64,000 nucleotides of DNA from CAMBDS01 sp964355675 (GTDB taxonomy: Bacteria > Electryoneota > AABM5-125-24 > Hatepunaeales > Hatepunaeaceae), in NCBI GenBank assembly GCA_964355675.1, contig CAYHEC010000008.1, positions 62,001 through 126,000 on the forward strand. Reading direction: 5' to 3'. How positions within the stretch are numbered: position 1 is the first letter of the stretch; each line of letters begins with the position of its first letter. The position numbers were made by a program, and so were the translations under genes. This document shows, piece by piece, positions 42,321-52,700 of the stretch. Under the pieces are notes generated by a model that made no database searches, had not been told where the DNA came from, and saw only the letters and a program-made list of their open reading frames with translations.

Positions 42321-42397
42321 GAGGATACCCCGTCGCACGCCACTTGCAGGATGTCCCTCCCTGCTGATCTAAATTTATTTCACGAAGGCGGTAAGAA

Positions 42398-45300
42398 ATG
42401 TCTCTTCGGAATCATCTGATCTTAGTGCTGAGTCTCGCTTTGGTAAGTCTGTCAGTTACACCCGTGAAGGCGTCATCGATTACGGAGCTACAAGCAACTC
42501 CCGTCACAGTCTTAAGTTCTGACGCCGGTTCTATACGGCTCGGATTCGACTCGCAACAGATTCAACCTCGTAACGTTGAGAAGGATGGAAACAAGTTCGA
42601 ACTGTTTCAGATTCCCGACGAGGGCATGACATTTGATTACGGTCAACCACTTTTACCGGCTATCAGTCGTTTTGTGCTTGTTCCAGCCGACGCCGGTCTT
42701 GAATTCAGCTATAAGTACGACGAACCTCGAAGACTGCGTTCAACAACTCCTCCTGCAATATGCGACGATTCAGTTATGATTGGATCGGCAATCGAACCTC
42801 TGATCTCGCTTTACCCCGGCAAAATAGCTGAAATGTCTGACCCATTCGTCGTGCGTGGCGCAAGATTGGTCAAAGTGACTGTTTTCCCGATACAATACGA
42901 TCCGGTCAGCGGTTCGTACCTTTGCTACGATAACATCGAAACGTCGATTACCTATACGAGTGATGATCCAGTCAACCCAGTTCGCGTCCCTGTCCGGCGC
43001 CACCGCAGTAAGCTATTCAAAGAACTTATCGGCGCACTTGCGATCAATGGCGGAGAGTTAGGACGTGACGATCCTCCCGATTCTGAACCACCTCATGTCG
43101 GTCATTACTTGATTGTCGCGCATCAGGCGACGCTCGGCTATCAGGTGGTTCGCGATTGGATCGAATTCCGTCGGCGGACAGGGTACAAAATGGAAATTCT
43201 CGTCGCTCAAAATCCCGGTGACCCCGATAATACCAAGGCGGCCATTCAAGCACGCTATAACGGTTATCTCGAACGCGGAGAGGACCCATTCGACTATATC
43301 GCGCTGATCGGAGATGTGAACTACGATCAACCGGCCGGTCACGCGGCAGAGAATGTCTTACAAACTTGGCAGTTGTATTCGATTTGGGGTGGATTCCCGC
43401 ATAGCGATTTTCTTTTCGCTTGTCTTGAAGGCGGCCAAAACGACCTGCACCCTGACGTCGGGTATTCAAGGTTTCCTGCCGGTAGTGAAGAAGCCGCCAA
43501 GCTGATCTTCGGACGAACATTATGCTACGAAGAGAAGCCGCGGATGGCTAACCCTGAGTGGTTCCGTCGCGGTGCTGTTTATTCACAGCATTGGGGAAAT
43601 GGTGAGTTTACGGCGTGGCACATTGGGATTCATACCAACGTCCGGTATGGTGAAGAAGTTCTGAAGAGTCTTGGGTTCAATGATATTTTCTTCTATGAGA
43701 ACGTGACTTACGATCAACCGGGATCTGAAATCGGACCCCGAATCGCGGCTCAATACAATCGCGGCGTCAACGTCATGATCGGACGCGCCGAGATTTATTA
43801 CTGGCAAGGCCAATTCCAAGGCGTCAATGGCGTAAACGAAAACAATACCGATCACGTCTATCCACTTGACATTTGTTATTCAGGTCATGGTGAATGGGCA
43901 AATCAGAATGTGTTCCGATCAGGTACGTGGCCCAATGACGTAAAGGGTCCGGTGGCAAGAACTTGCGGCTGGGGCTGGCCTGCCTCAGCGCCAATGAGCT
44001 ACATTTGGCTTTCGATGGTTAACGGCGTATTACAACGCGACCTGCCTATCGGGATAGCCCGTGCGTTATCGGTCATTTCTATAGAAGGAGTATTTCCGAA
44101 CTTCAATATACCGAATGTCAACGGTCAGCTCTACTCGCATATCAAGACCGATACCGATATGTATGGTGATCCTGGGCTTCAGCCTTGGACTGGCGTGCCG
44201 AAACTTCCCGAAATCAATATGCCGGAGACTATTCCTCCATCGACAAAATCGTTAGAAGTATTCGTTCACGGTTACCGCTCCGACGAACCGATGCCAGGCG
44301 CACAAGTGACGCTTTACGCGCCAGGAAACACTCCACCACTGAACCAGCCTGCTCAGTACGGTGCGTTCACCGCTTTCTTGCAGAAAACTACTACCGCCGA
44401 TGCTGATGGTATCGCGCGATTTGTTCTTGAGGGCGACGAATCGTTCATCGCCAATCGTCCCCTTTGCATTACTGCTTCCGGACGCGATATCCGCCCCTTC
44501 ACCGATACGGTGAGAGTTGCCGCCGTTCAGGCGGCGATTGAATTAGGCGAATATACATTGACCGAACTCGGGGGAGGCAACGGTGATGGTGTAGTTAACC
44601 CCGGTGAAACATTCGACCTCGCAATCACAGCTCGAAATGTAGGTACAGCTGGCGATCTTGAAAATGTAATGGTTGAAGCAATTTCCGTCTCATCGAATCT
44701 TGAGGTTCTTGAAAATCAAGTCATCGAGTTCGGCAATATCGACCATGGCGGTACCGCTGAAGGTAGAGCAAGCATCGTTATCTATTTCGCCGCTGAAACC
44801 CCTGATGGTTCATCCAGACCGATTACCCGCCCGACACTTAAGCTCCATTTCACCAGCGGCGATGCGTCGTGGGATTCACAGATCAAATTCATGCCGGAAG
44901 CTCCGAACTTTGAACTTCATGCGTTCGTAGGAAGCAATATCATTGGCGATGAAGTTCAAGCCCTAAATCTCGACATCGGCAATGTCGGAGCCGCTGACGC
45001 GGAGCGGATAAGCGTCGAGCTTCGCAGTCTCGGAATGGGTGTCACGGTCGTCGAAAACTCAGTCATGCTGGATGCTCTCAATGCCGGAGATCACCATCGC
45101 CTTGAATCACCATTCTCAATTTCTGGCAACCGGATTGTAGTCCCCGGATCAAAGAATCAGATGGTGGCAATTTTCAGGTCTGACAACGGATTCGTCGATT
45201 CGGCATATTTTGAAGTTCAGGTTCTGCGCGAAAGAGCGAATGCCCCTACCGGTCCCGACAAATATGGCTATATCTGTTTCGACGACACCGATAGAGACTG

Positions 45301-47902
45301 GGATATGGCTCCACAATATGACTGGGTCGAAATAAACGGCGGGCAGGACGCTCAATTTGATGGGGTGCGTCTTAGAGATCTTGAAGGTAACACTACAAAC
45401 GATATCGGTAAATGTCTCGTTGTCGATCTGGGATTCAGAACGCAGTTTTATGGCATCGAATATTCACAGATCACCATCGCTACGAATGGCTTCATCTCTA
45501 TGGGAGCCCAGCCTCGAATAACCAATTACGCGAATTGGCGGATGGATGAGGCAAAAGGCGCTGGCGTCGGAATGCTAGCTCCCTACTGGGATGATGTCCG
45601 TTTCGGCCAGACTGGAGCAATCTGGGGCTATCATGACGCGGATAACGGACGGTATATCGTCGAATGGGAGCGGATGCATCCGGCAAGTGGAGATGCCGAA
45701 TGGACGTTCCAGGTGATCATACTCGATAAAGACGTCTGGATAACTGAATCAGGCGACCCCAACATCATTTTCCAATATAAATCAATCTCAAGCATCCCCA
45801 ACATTCGCGATGGGGATGTCGAGTGGTCAAACAATATCCCGTTTGCCTCGGTAGGTATCTCTTCACCTTCAGGCACGACAGGAATTAACTACTCGTTCCT
45901 GAACGTTCGACCGACCAGCGCCGCGCCGTTGCAGAATCGGCGCGTCCTGCTTTTCTCAACGTCACCCCGTTACAAAGCTTGCACATTACGAGGTTTCGTT
46001 CGGGATGCGAGAACCAGCGAACCGATCGAAGGCGCTCGAGTCTTTACTGAACATGGCTTTGTCGATGATACAGATGCCGACGGTTATTGGCAGATTATCG
46101 ATGCGCTTGCCGAAGTTCCGTTCGATATCACAGCGTACATGCAGGGCTATAATGATTCTACCTATAAAGATCAGGAGGTCGCTGAGGGTGATACAATACA
46201 ATACGACTTCGATCTTCTCCATCCAGAATTTTCGCCCTCGACAATGCTACTCTCTGACCGTCTCGACCCAGACCGCGCGCGAGACCTTCACTGGAATATC
46301 TACAATGGCGGAAACGGACCATTATATTGGTCGGCCGAGAAACGATTGTTAGGAGACGCCGACGCAGAACCATGGGAATTGCGCCGCCGCTACAACGTTG
46401 GCCAAATCACCGACGACGATAGAATCGAAGGCGTCATATTCGCCCAGGATAAGTTCTTCCTTGCCGGTGCAAACGGGATCGACTCCGCAAATCTGATCTA
46501 CGTCCTTGACCGCGACGGTGAACTCCTCAGCAGGTTCGAGCAGATCGGTTCCTCACGCTACGGTTACAAGGATATGGATTGGGATGGAAATTATCTATGG
46601 GCGGCAGGAGAAGATTCGATCTATTGCCTGACGACCGACGGACAGGTTGTGACGAGCTGGCCTGACCCGCTGAGCCCGAGCCAGTACATTGCTTACAATA
46701 GTGAAGAGGGCATCCTCTACCTTTGCGGCACAACTACCCAAAATATCGTTCGATGCGATCTCGAGGGTCACGTGCTTGAAGGCGCTCTAAGCCGTCGCAG
46801 TTTACGCATGTACGGTCTTGGTTACTGGCCTGAAGATCCTGACGGTTATGACCTTTACATAGTGAATCATCCCTCTGGGACACCAACGAACATTACCAAA
46901 ATGAACGTCGCAACCGGCGATACCATGTTTGTATTCGAGATTCCGCAGGATTCATCTTCGAGCGGTCAACAAAGCGCTTGGATTACCAATGAGTTCGACG
47001 TTTATAGCTGGGTGTTTATGAGCATCCAGAACGTTTCTGCGCCTGGCGGTGGAGACCGGGTTGAGATCCATCAGCTTGACGCGCGTAAGGACTGGATGAA
47101 TCTCGACATCTGGGCAGACACGCTTGATGCTTTTGGGACTCAAGATCTAATCCTCTCCTTTAACTCCGACGCACTCCCCGATACGCTTTTCGAGGGTGAA
47201 CTTATATTCCGACATAACGCCGATGACGGAGAAACAATTATTGGGATAATGCTTGATGTGATAGGCCCGGAACGACCAGAGAGATTTGATCTCGTCAAAC
47301 CGACGGATGGAGATACGATCATTGCGCTTCCACTCCACGGCGATACATTGAGACTGCCGCCAATAGATTTCTCTTGGAATCCTATATTCGACTGGAATTT
47401 TGCAGACTCTTCGACCACCTATATTTTCAATATCGGAGCAGGTGGAGAATTTTTCCAAGCCGTACTCGAAGACACCACGATTTCACTTGTCCTCGATACA
47501 CTTGATCTGCCGTTATGGTTTGGTTCTATTGAATGGTGGGTAATAGCCGTATCAGGAGAAGACACAGTTGCCTGCAACATGCCTTATCGAATAACGATTT
47601 TCCCCAATGCCTTAGACCCCGACAGGAAAGGCATTCCGGTCGAATTTGGCTTGCACTCTATATACCCCAGCCCGTTCAACTCAGTCACGACGATTCGCTT
47701 TGGAGCTGATAAAGCCGTACGAACTTCTGTGCGGATTTTTGATCTGCTTGGACGAGAAATAGCTACGTTATTTGACCGCACACCGGAAATTGGTAACTAT
47801 AAAATAGCATGGAATGCGACGAATATGCCCACCGGGATTTATATTGTAAGGCTGGAATCGGCAGGCAGGACTGCCGTCCTAAAGGTTGCCCTGATCCGGT
47901 AA
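42398..47902 (+). CDS. Large secreted C25 (gingipain-like) peptidase-family protein, probably inactive
   Basis: The 1834-residue protein has a signal peptide (about 1-26), a propeptide-like N-terminus (to about 230) and a C25-type caspase-like fold (about 233-590, 'HYLIVAHQATLGYQVVRDWIEFRRRTG' and 'YIALIGDVNY'). Several beta domains, a carboxypeptidase-regulatory domain, a beta-propeller-like segment and a sorting-type C-terminus (about 1750-1834) follow. Aligned with its neighbour at 55701-49786, a Cys is kept near 489 ('LDICYSGHG'), but the His segment ('SILHYRAFSHMNG') is replaced by 'MIGRAEIYYWQG', so proteolysis is doubtful. It is probably surface-exposed. Confidence 0.75.
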   Translation: MSLRNHLILVLSLALVSLSVTPVKASSITELQATPVTVLSSDAGSIRLGFDSQQIQPRNVEKDGNKFELFQIPDEGMTFDYGQPLLPAISRFVLVPADAGLEFSYKYDEPRRLRSTTPPAICDDSVMIGSAIEPLISLYPGKIAEMSDPFVVRGARLVKVTVFPIQYDPVSGSYLCYDNIETSITYTSDDPVNPVRVPVRRHRSKLFKELIGALAINGGELGRDDPPDSEPPHVGHYLIVAHQATLGYQVVRDWIEFRRRTGYKMEILVAQNPGDPDNTKAAIQARYNGYLERGEDPFDYIALIGDVNYDQPAGHAAENVLQTWQLYSIWGGFPHSDFLFACLEGGQNDLHPDVGYSRFPAGSEEAAKLIFGRTLCYEEKPRMANPEWFRRGAVYSQHWGNGEFTAWHIGIHTNVRYGEEVLKSLGFNDIFFYENVTYDQPGSEIGPRIAAQYNRGVNVMIGRAEIYYWQGQFQGVNGVNENNTDHVYPLDICYSGHGEWANQNVFRSGTWPNDVKGPVARTCGWGWPASAPMSYIWLSMVNGVLQRDLPIGIARALSVISIEGVFPNFNIPNVNGQLYSHIKTDTDMYGDPGLQPWTGVPKLPEINMPETIPPSTKSLEVFVHGYRSDEPMPGAQVTLYAPGNTPPLNQPAQYGAFTAFLQKTTTADADGIARFVLEGDESFIANRPLCITASGRDIRPFTDTVRVAAVQAAIELGEYTLTELGGGNGDGVVNPGETFDLAITARNVGTAGDLENVMVEAISVSSNLEVLENQVIEFGNIDHGGTAEGRASIVIYFAAETPDGSSRPITRPTLKLHFTSGDASWDSQIKFMPEAPNFELHAFVGSNIIGDEVQALNLDIGNVGAADAERISVELRSLGMGVTVVENSVMLDALNAGDHHRLESPFSISGNRIVVPGSKNQMVAIFRSDNGFVDSAYFEVQVLRERANAPTGPDKYGYICFDDTDRDWDMAPQYDWVEINGGQDAQFDGVRLRDLEGNTTNDIGKCLVVDLGFRTQFYGIEYSQITIATNGFISMGAQPRITNYANWRMDEAKGAGVGMLAPYWDDVRFGQTGAIWGYHDADNGRYIVEWERMHPASGDAEWTFQVIILDKDVWITESGDPNIIFQYKSISSIPNIRDGDVEWSNNIPFASVGISSPSGTTGINYSFLNVRPTSAAPLQNRRVLLFSTSPRYKACTLRGFVRDARTSEPIEGARVFTEHGFVDDTDADGYWQIIDALAEVPFDITAYMQGYNDSTYKDQEVAEGDTIQYDFDLLHPEFSPSTMLLSDRLDPDRARDLHWNIYNGGNGPLYWSAEKRLLGDADAEPWELRRRYNVGQITDDDRIEGVIFAQDKFFLAGANGIDSANLIYVLDRDGELLSRFEQIGSSRYGYKDMDWDGNYLWAAGEDSIYCLTTDGQVVTSWPDPLSPSQYIAYNSEEGILYLCGTTTQNIVRCDLEGHVLEGALSRRSLRMYGLGYWPEDPDGYDLYIVNHPSGTPTNITKMNVATGDTMFVFEIPQDSSSSGQQSAWITNEFDVYSWVFMSIQNVSAPGGGDRVEIHQLDARKDWMNLDIWADTLDAFGTQDLILSFNSDALPDTLFEGELIFRHNADDGETIIGIMLDVIGPERPERFDLVKPTDGDTIIALPLHGDTLRLPPIDFSWNPIFDWNFADSSTTYIFNIGAGGEFFQAVLEDTTISLVLDTLDLPLWFGSIEWWVIAVSGEDTVACNMPYRITIFPNALDPDRKGIPVEFGLHSIYPSPFNSVTTIRFGADKAVRTSVRIFDLLGREIATLFDRTPEIGNYKIAWNATNMPTGIYIVRLESAGRTAVLKVALIR

Positions 47903-47915
47903 AGAAGCTAAATGC

Positions 47916-47972
47916 GGCAGGGTGTCCACACCCTGCCAAGAATTAAGCAGCAGGGTGGGGACACCCTGCTGC
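47916..47972. repeat. Two family-A palindromes before pyk
   Basis: GGCAGGGTG/CACCCTGCC and GCAGCAGGGTG/CACCCTGCTGC hairpins lie between the C25-like gene and pyruvate kinase. They could end transcription of the first gene. Confidence 0.65.
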
Positions 47973-48004
47973 GACGAATCAATCAAGTCCATCCGAGTTC
48001 ATTT

Positions 48005-49447
48005 ATGCCTTCCCTCTTTTCCCCTAATCACAATCGCGCCAGGTTGACACGTATTGTCGCCACCGTTGGCCCTGCCAGCAACTCGCCTGAAGCAATCGAA
48101 CGGTTGATCAAGGCCGGAGTAGAGGTATTCCGTCTCAACTTCAGCCACGGCACTCATGATTTCCACAGGGCTACTTACAACTCGATTCGATCTGTGGCAA
48201 TGAAATTGAATCAACCTATTGTAGTGCTTCAAGATATTTCTGGTCCTAAACTGCGAATCGGAGAATTCGAGGAGGGAAAGATCGAGGTCGCGGCTGGCGA
48301 TAGATTTCGTTTGGTTATGGATCTGCCGATGGGGGATAAAGACTCAGTCGGTTTCCACGATACTGGCTGGTTCAAGGACGTCGTCCCGGGACATCGAGTC
48401 GTTCTCGGCGACGGTAATATCGTTTTCGAAATCATCGAGAAGAGCGATCACGAGCTGATGTGTAAGGTCACGGCTGGGGGGGGCATTCGTTCGAAATGGG
48501 GACTTAATTTCCCTGACAGCGCCCTGACCCTCGGCGCGATAACCAGCAAAGATCGTGACGACATACACTTCGGGATGGAGCTTGGCGTCGATGCGATGGC
48601 GCTCTCCTTTGTGCAAAGCGCGGCAGACATGATCGAAGCACGAAGCATGATCGATGGATACGACTCAACGCCCCTGTTGATCGCAAAGATTGAGCGTGGG
48701 CAAGCGGTTGCAAGAATAAATGAAATCCTCGACGAGGCTGACGGGTTGATGGTGGCTCGCGGCGACCTTGGCATCGATCTGCCGATGGAAAAAATTCCCA
48801 CCGTTCAGAAAATGCTGATAGCGCTCTGTCGGAAACGTGGAAAAGCCGTTATCACGGCTACTCAAATGCTTGAATCGATGACAACTTCACCCAGGCCAAC
48901 CCGTGCTGAAGTTACTGATGTCGCCAATGCTGTTTATGACGGAAGCGACGCGGTCATGCTTTCTGGAGAAACAGCGGTAGGTAATGACCCGCCGTTGGTC
49001 GTTGAAACAATGGCGCACATATTATTGGAAGCGGAGATGCACTGCACTCTTCCCGCACCCGCACGAATTGAGGACTCCGTCGAAGAGGCAGTGGTTGAAG
49101 CAACAGCGGTTTTGGTTAAGGACCTTGAAGCCAAGGCGGTGCTTGTACCCTACACCAGCGGCATGACAGCGGCACGAATTAGCCGTCAAAGACTGGGAAT
49201 ACCAATCATCGCCGGAGCGCGAACCGAAGCCGCGGCGCGAAGAATGAGACTTTATTCAGGGGTTTATCCTTTTATTAGCCCAAGCCAATCATCATGGCTG
49301 GTTAACACAAGTGCCGCACTCAACTTTGCAATTAAAAACGGGTGGGTTGTCGAAGGAGACATTATCGTAGCCACCGGTGGATTTCCACTGGGTAAGGAAG
49401 GTGCGACCAATTTCGTCAGAGCGATAACGGTCGGTGAGGAGCTATAG
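48005..49447 (+). CDS. pyk: Pyruvate kinase
   Basis: The protein (480 residues from the ATG at 48005) matches type I/II pyruvate kinases: 'TRIVATVGPASNS', 'FRLNFSHGTHDFH', 'GPKLRIG', the active Lys in 'LIAKIERGQA', 'MVARGDLGIDLPMEKIP' and 'ATQMLESM'. It makes ATP and pyruvate from phosphoenolpyruvate. A frame extended to 47912 reads through two palindromes and is not needed for the family, so the shorter start is preferred, though no strong Shine-Dalgarno is seen. The protein is complete to the stop at 49447. Confidence 0.95.
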   Translation: MPSLFSPNHNRARLTRIVATVGPASNSPEAIERLIKAGVEVFRLNFSHGTHDFHRATYNSIRSVAMKLNQPIVVLQDISGPKLRIGEFEEGKIEVAAGDRFRLVMDLPMGDKDSVGFHDTGWFKDVVPGHRVVLGDGNIVFEIIEKSDHELMCKVTAGGGIRSKWGLNFPDSALTLGAITSKDRDDIHFGMELGVDAMALSFVQSAADMIEARSMIDGYDSTPLLIAKIERGQAVARINEILDEADGLMVARGDLGIDLPMEKIPTVQKMLIALCRKRGKAVITATQMLESMTTSPRPTRAEVTDVANAVYDGSDAVMLSGETAVGNDPPLVVETMAHILLEAEMHCTLPAPARIEDSVEEAVVEATAVLVKDLEAKAVLVPYTSGMTAARISRQRLGIPIIAGARTEAAARRMRLYSGVYPFISPSQSSWLVNTSAALNFAIKNGWVVEGDIIVATGGFPLGKEGATNFVRAITVGEEL

Positions 49448-49509
49448 GTAAACACAATGTATTAACACGGGGGGCATTTTATTGTGGATGCTTGGAGGGC
49501 GGACTTTCA

Positions 49510-49650
49510 GAGTTCGTTGATTTATTCGAGAAGATACTGATTTTGTTCAGGCGGACGTCCTCGTCCGCCGACAAACAAGCACTAAGTTCGGGCGGACGAG
49601 GACGTCCCCCTGAACAGATCTAAGTGAATTTTGAATAAATCAACGAACTC
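49510..49650. mobile_element. MITE-like element, copy B, with 5-bp target duplication
   Basis: Outer inverted arms (GAGTTCGTTGATTTATTC and its complement, 18 of 18) enclose an inner hairpin GGCGGACGTCCTCGTCC similar to copy A. TTTCA is found on both sides (49505-49509, 49651-49655). Joining the flanks across one TTTCA restores the family-B palindrome GGCGGACTTTCAGTCCGCC, as found reverse-complemented at about 19620-19640. That supports insertion of the element rather than chance. Confidence 0.8.
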
Positions 49651-49655
49651 TTTCA

Positions 49656-49690
49656 GTCCGCCCTAAGGGCGGGTTAAAACCCGCCCTCCA
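49656..49690. repeat. Family-B hairpin
   Basis: GGGCGGGTT/AACCCGCCC with GTCCGCCC next to it, a relative of the pair inside the DUF58 gene. Confidence 0.6.
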
Positions 49691-49785
49691 AGAGGAATAT
49701 CAGTATTATCTGCGCCCCATAATATAGCAGTAGGGACGCATTGCAATGCGCCCCTACTTTGTATCCATCAGATTGCGACTTAGTT

Positions 49786-52700
49786 TTACCGGATCAAAGC
49801 TACCTTACGGCTAAGCACTTTACCATCCGCCTCCAGACGCACAATGTAAATCCCTGATGACGCCCTCCCTCCCTGCCAAATAATCGAATGTCGTCCAGCC
49901 CCAAATTCACCGTTCGCCAGCCGAATGACTTCGCGACCGGTAAGGTCATAGACTGCCAAAGTCACCCGTGAAGATACTGGCAGTCCGAACGATATTCGAG
50001 TGCTCGAATTAAAGGGATTTGGGTAAGCTCCATCCAGACCAAATTCCACCGGACTATCCGCAGTCTCTATCGAGGCGACGGTAACACCATCTGGCGACCA
50101 CTCCAGATCTCCTTCGAGCGCCTTGACTTGTGCTGAGGTTTCGCTTACTCCATCCCATAGCTTGATAATAAACGGATCACCTTCTCGCAATCCCTCAAAC
50201 TCAGGGGTAGTTGGATTATCCCCCCATACAACTAAGCCGATACGACCGGATTGATCGAATCTTCCCGAACCAACTTCCTTCTCAAATGGATCGACAACCA
50301 CCGCTTCCCACCCGGACATCGCTGGATCACCAATGAGTAGAAGCGAATGATTAGTTCCGGTAGATTTAACTGAACCGAAGTGTTCCAGTGGACGCGGTTC
50401 GTTGGCAAGGCGAGCGCCTTCCTCGGCAACATTGTAGATGAGTTCGATGTCTCCAGCAACCTTGATTTGGTAACCATTCCCTTCGCTCAGATTGCCTAAG
50501 CTGTTGAAATCGTAAGCAGGAATGTAGAATCTGCCCATGATATTTTTAGCAATTAACAAGGATTCGCCCAATCCACTAAGGGCAATTTCAGCGTCGATGG
50601 GGTCGCGAGGGTAATATGCCGTCATATTCCAGCCAGCAGTCAAGGCTATCGGAGTGTCGGCGGCGACCAGGACTCCGGGGACTGCCATTTGGGCGGCGGC
50701 GACAACATAGATTTGGTATCCCTGTCCGGGGTCATAATCAGGAATGCTGTTAAATCCGACGCCGGGATTGTAGAAACGTCCTCTTCCATCTTTTACCAGC
50801 ATTAGCGCTTCCGCATCCACCAGCGGTTGCATCAATTCGACGATATTTCGCTGTTGAGGCGTAATATTTAACGAAACGAGATTCCAGCCCCTCTCGAGCG
50901 CCCATATTCGCTCGACAATGGGACCCGCACCGTCAAAAGTATTAATGCTGACCGGTATCGATGTATGGCCGAAGGCGGCATTGTGGATAAAGTTCAAATC
51001 ACCGTCGAGTCTAAGTACTGGCAGATCGACGGCTCCCAAACTCACTGTTATATCCAGTTGTTGGCCTGGGGCAAGCGTTCCCGATACAGGTCTCGGTCTT
51101 ATCCAATCAGTTCGCGGAGCGAGCTGGTATATATCGAGGCGATCCCGGCCTTCATTAAAGGCGACGTTCTCGACACAAAAATAGACTTGATTACGAGGAT
51201 CATAAAGACTTGATATTTCTGTACCTGTAGGTGATCCCAATCCGGCCGGTTGAAGGACGTGATACAATTCAGGAACCCCAGCTTCCGGATTGACACGATA
51301 AATGATTTGTCGGCTGGTTACTGGTTCGATAGTATGAATGTAAAGGGACTTACCATCTGGATCAGAAGGATTATAGGAAAGTCCGTAGATCCTCAAATTA
51401 TTACGAGGAATTATCCTCCCGACTCGAGCACCTTGACGATTGACAGCTACGATGTTGGTTGTATAACTACTTGTCCACAACCAGCCTCTATCAGTATCAA
51501 AAGCCAGAGCGCTATGAGGGCTTTGTTGTCCCATGAATCTCGATACTACTTCACCATCAGGAGTAAACCCAAATATCGTATCCTCACCCGAACCCCAGAT
51601 CAGTTCACCATCCCAAGCCAAGTCCTTGTAGCCCCAACGGGCAGTGCCGGCTTGTTCGAACGATCCAACCAATTCTCCATTTCGCGAGATTTTATAAACT
51701 GAGTTCACCGCATCGCCATTTGCGCCACCCAGATAGAAGAAGTTATCGGCAAAAATCACTCCCTCTATTCTATCGTCATCAGCGATTTGCCCGATGTTGA
51801 TCGAAGTAATATGTTCCCAGATCGGTCGTTCGTCCTCCTGTGTCACCCGTGGGACGCTCTTCCAGATAAGCGATCCGTTGCCGTCGTTATGGATAGTCAA
51901 GCGAGTGTCTATGGTGCGTCCAACATGGACGTCACGATCAATTCGATCCAAAGACAGCCGAATTTCTGGATGAAGCAGAGAAAAATCGACACGAAGAGTC
52001 TCATCTTCAGCTACATCGAATCCAGTCAACGTAGAATCGCACCAACCCAAGGCTGAGGCAGTGAGCGTATAATCGTCGCCAATTAGAATATCGTCGATGC
52101 TGTAGAATCCGTTTTCATCAGTCTCGGCCCAGAAGGAGCCGGTTGTTAAAACTTGCGCCCGGTTGAGTGGTTCACCACTTTCGAAGTCGGTAATTACCCC
52201 TTCGATCACGCCCGTCCGAGTCGTCGATTGGGTGGTAAAGGTTATAGCCATCCCACTTGCGATTCGGGTAGCTCCTCGTGGATAGGTGTTCCAGTAGGTA
52301 TATTCAAGGCCAAAAAGTCCATCAGGGCTGGATATACCGATGGTACAATAGGGAATATCGTTATGGGCAATAAGATTTTCGTTGGTAACGGTGTTGTATT
52401 GATAAGTTATTATTCCGTCACCAGTTACCGTTTCGAATTGTTGAGGATCATAAAGTATAATCTGGAAGGTTTCGACAGCACCCTCGCCTGCCTCAACCAG
52501 ACGCCTCATCTGGCTCCATTCGATAATAAAGCGACCACCGTCTCGATCATTGTAGGTAACAATCGCCGAAGTATTGGGGATAGTCTTCAGGTTATCCCAC
52601 CAGACGGCAAGCATAGCTTTGGGGGCTAATGCCTGAGCGATATGCTGATTGCGGAAGTTCCCGATAAAATGCTGATCGCCGAACGCCGCCCAACCATTGC

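Larger units (their letters stand above)
41944..42397. other. 454-bp divergent intergenic region
   Basis: No gene is seen. It holds a good sigma70-like promoter facing right (42092-42121), the MITE-like element 42179-42320 downstream of that promoter, and about 75 bases of leader before the C25-like gene. A plus-strand frame at 42111-42419 is only palindrome read-through. Confidence 0.7.
49448..49785. other. 338-bp intergenic repeat region
   Basis: No gene is seen. It holds the MITE-like element 49510-49650 inserted into a family-B palindrome, a further family-B hairpin (about 49656-49690), and about 90 bases without features before the convergent C25 gene. Confidence 0.75.

Noticed and set aside
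42111..42419. Plus-strand frame across the divergent region before the C25-like gene
   Set aside because: It reads through the MITE-like hairpins and overlaps the real start; no family likeness.
47912..48004. N-terminal extension of pyruvate kinase
   Set aside because: These 31 codons are two translated palindromes not found in the enzyme family.
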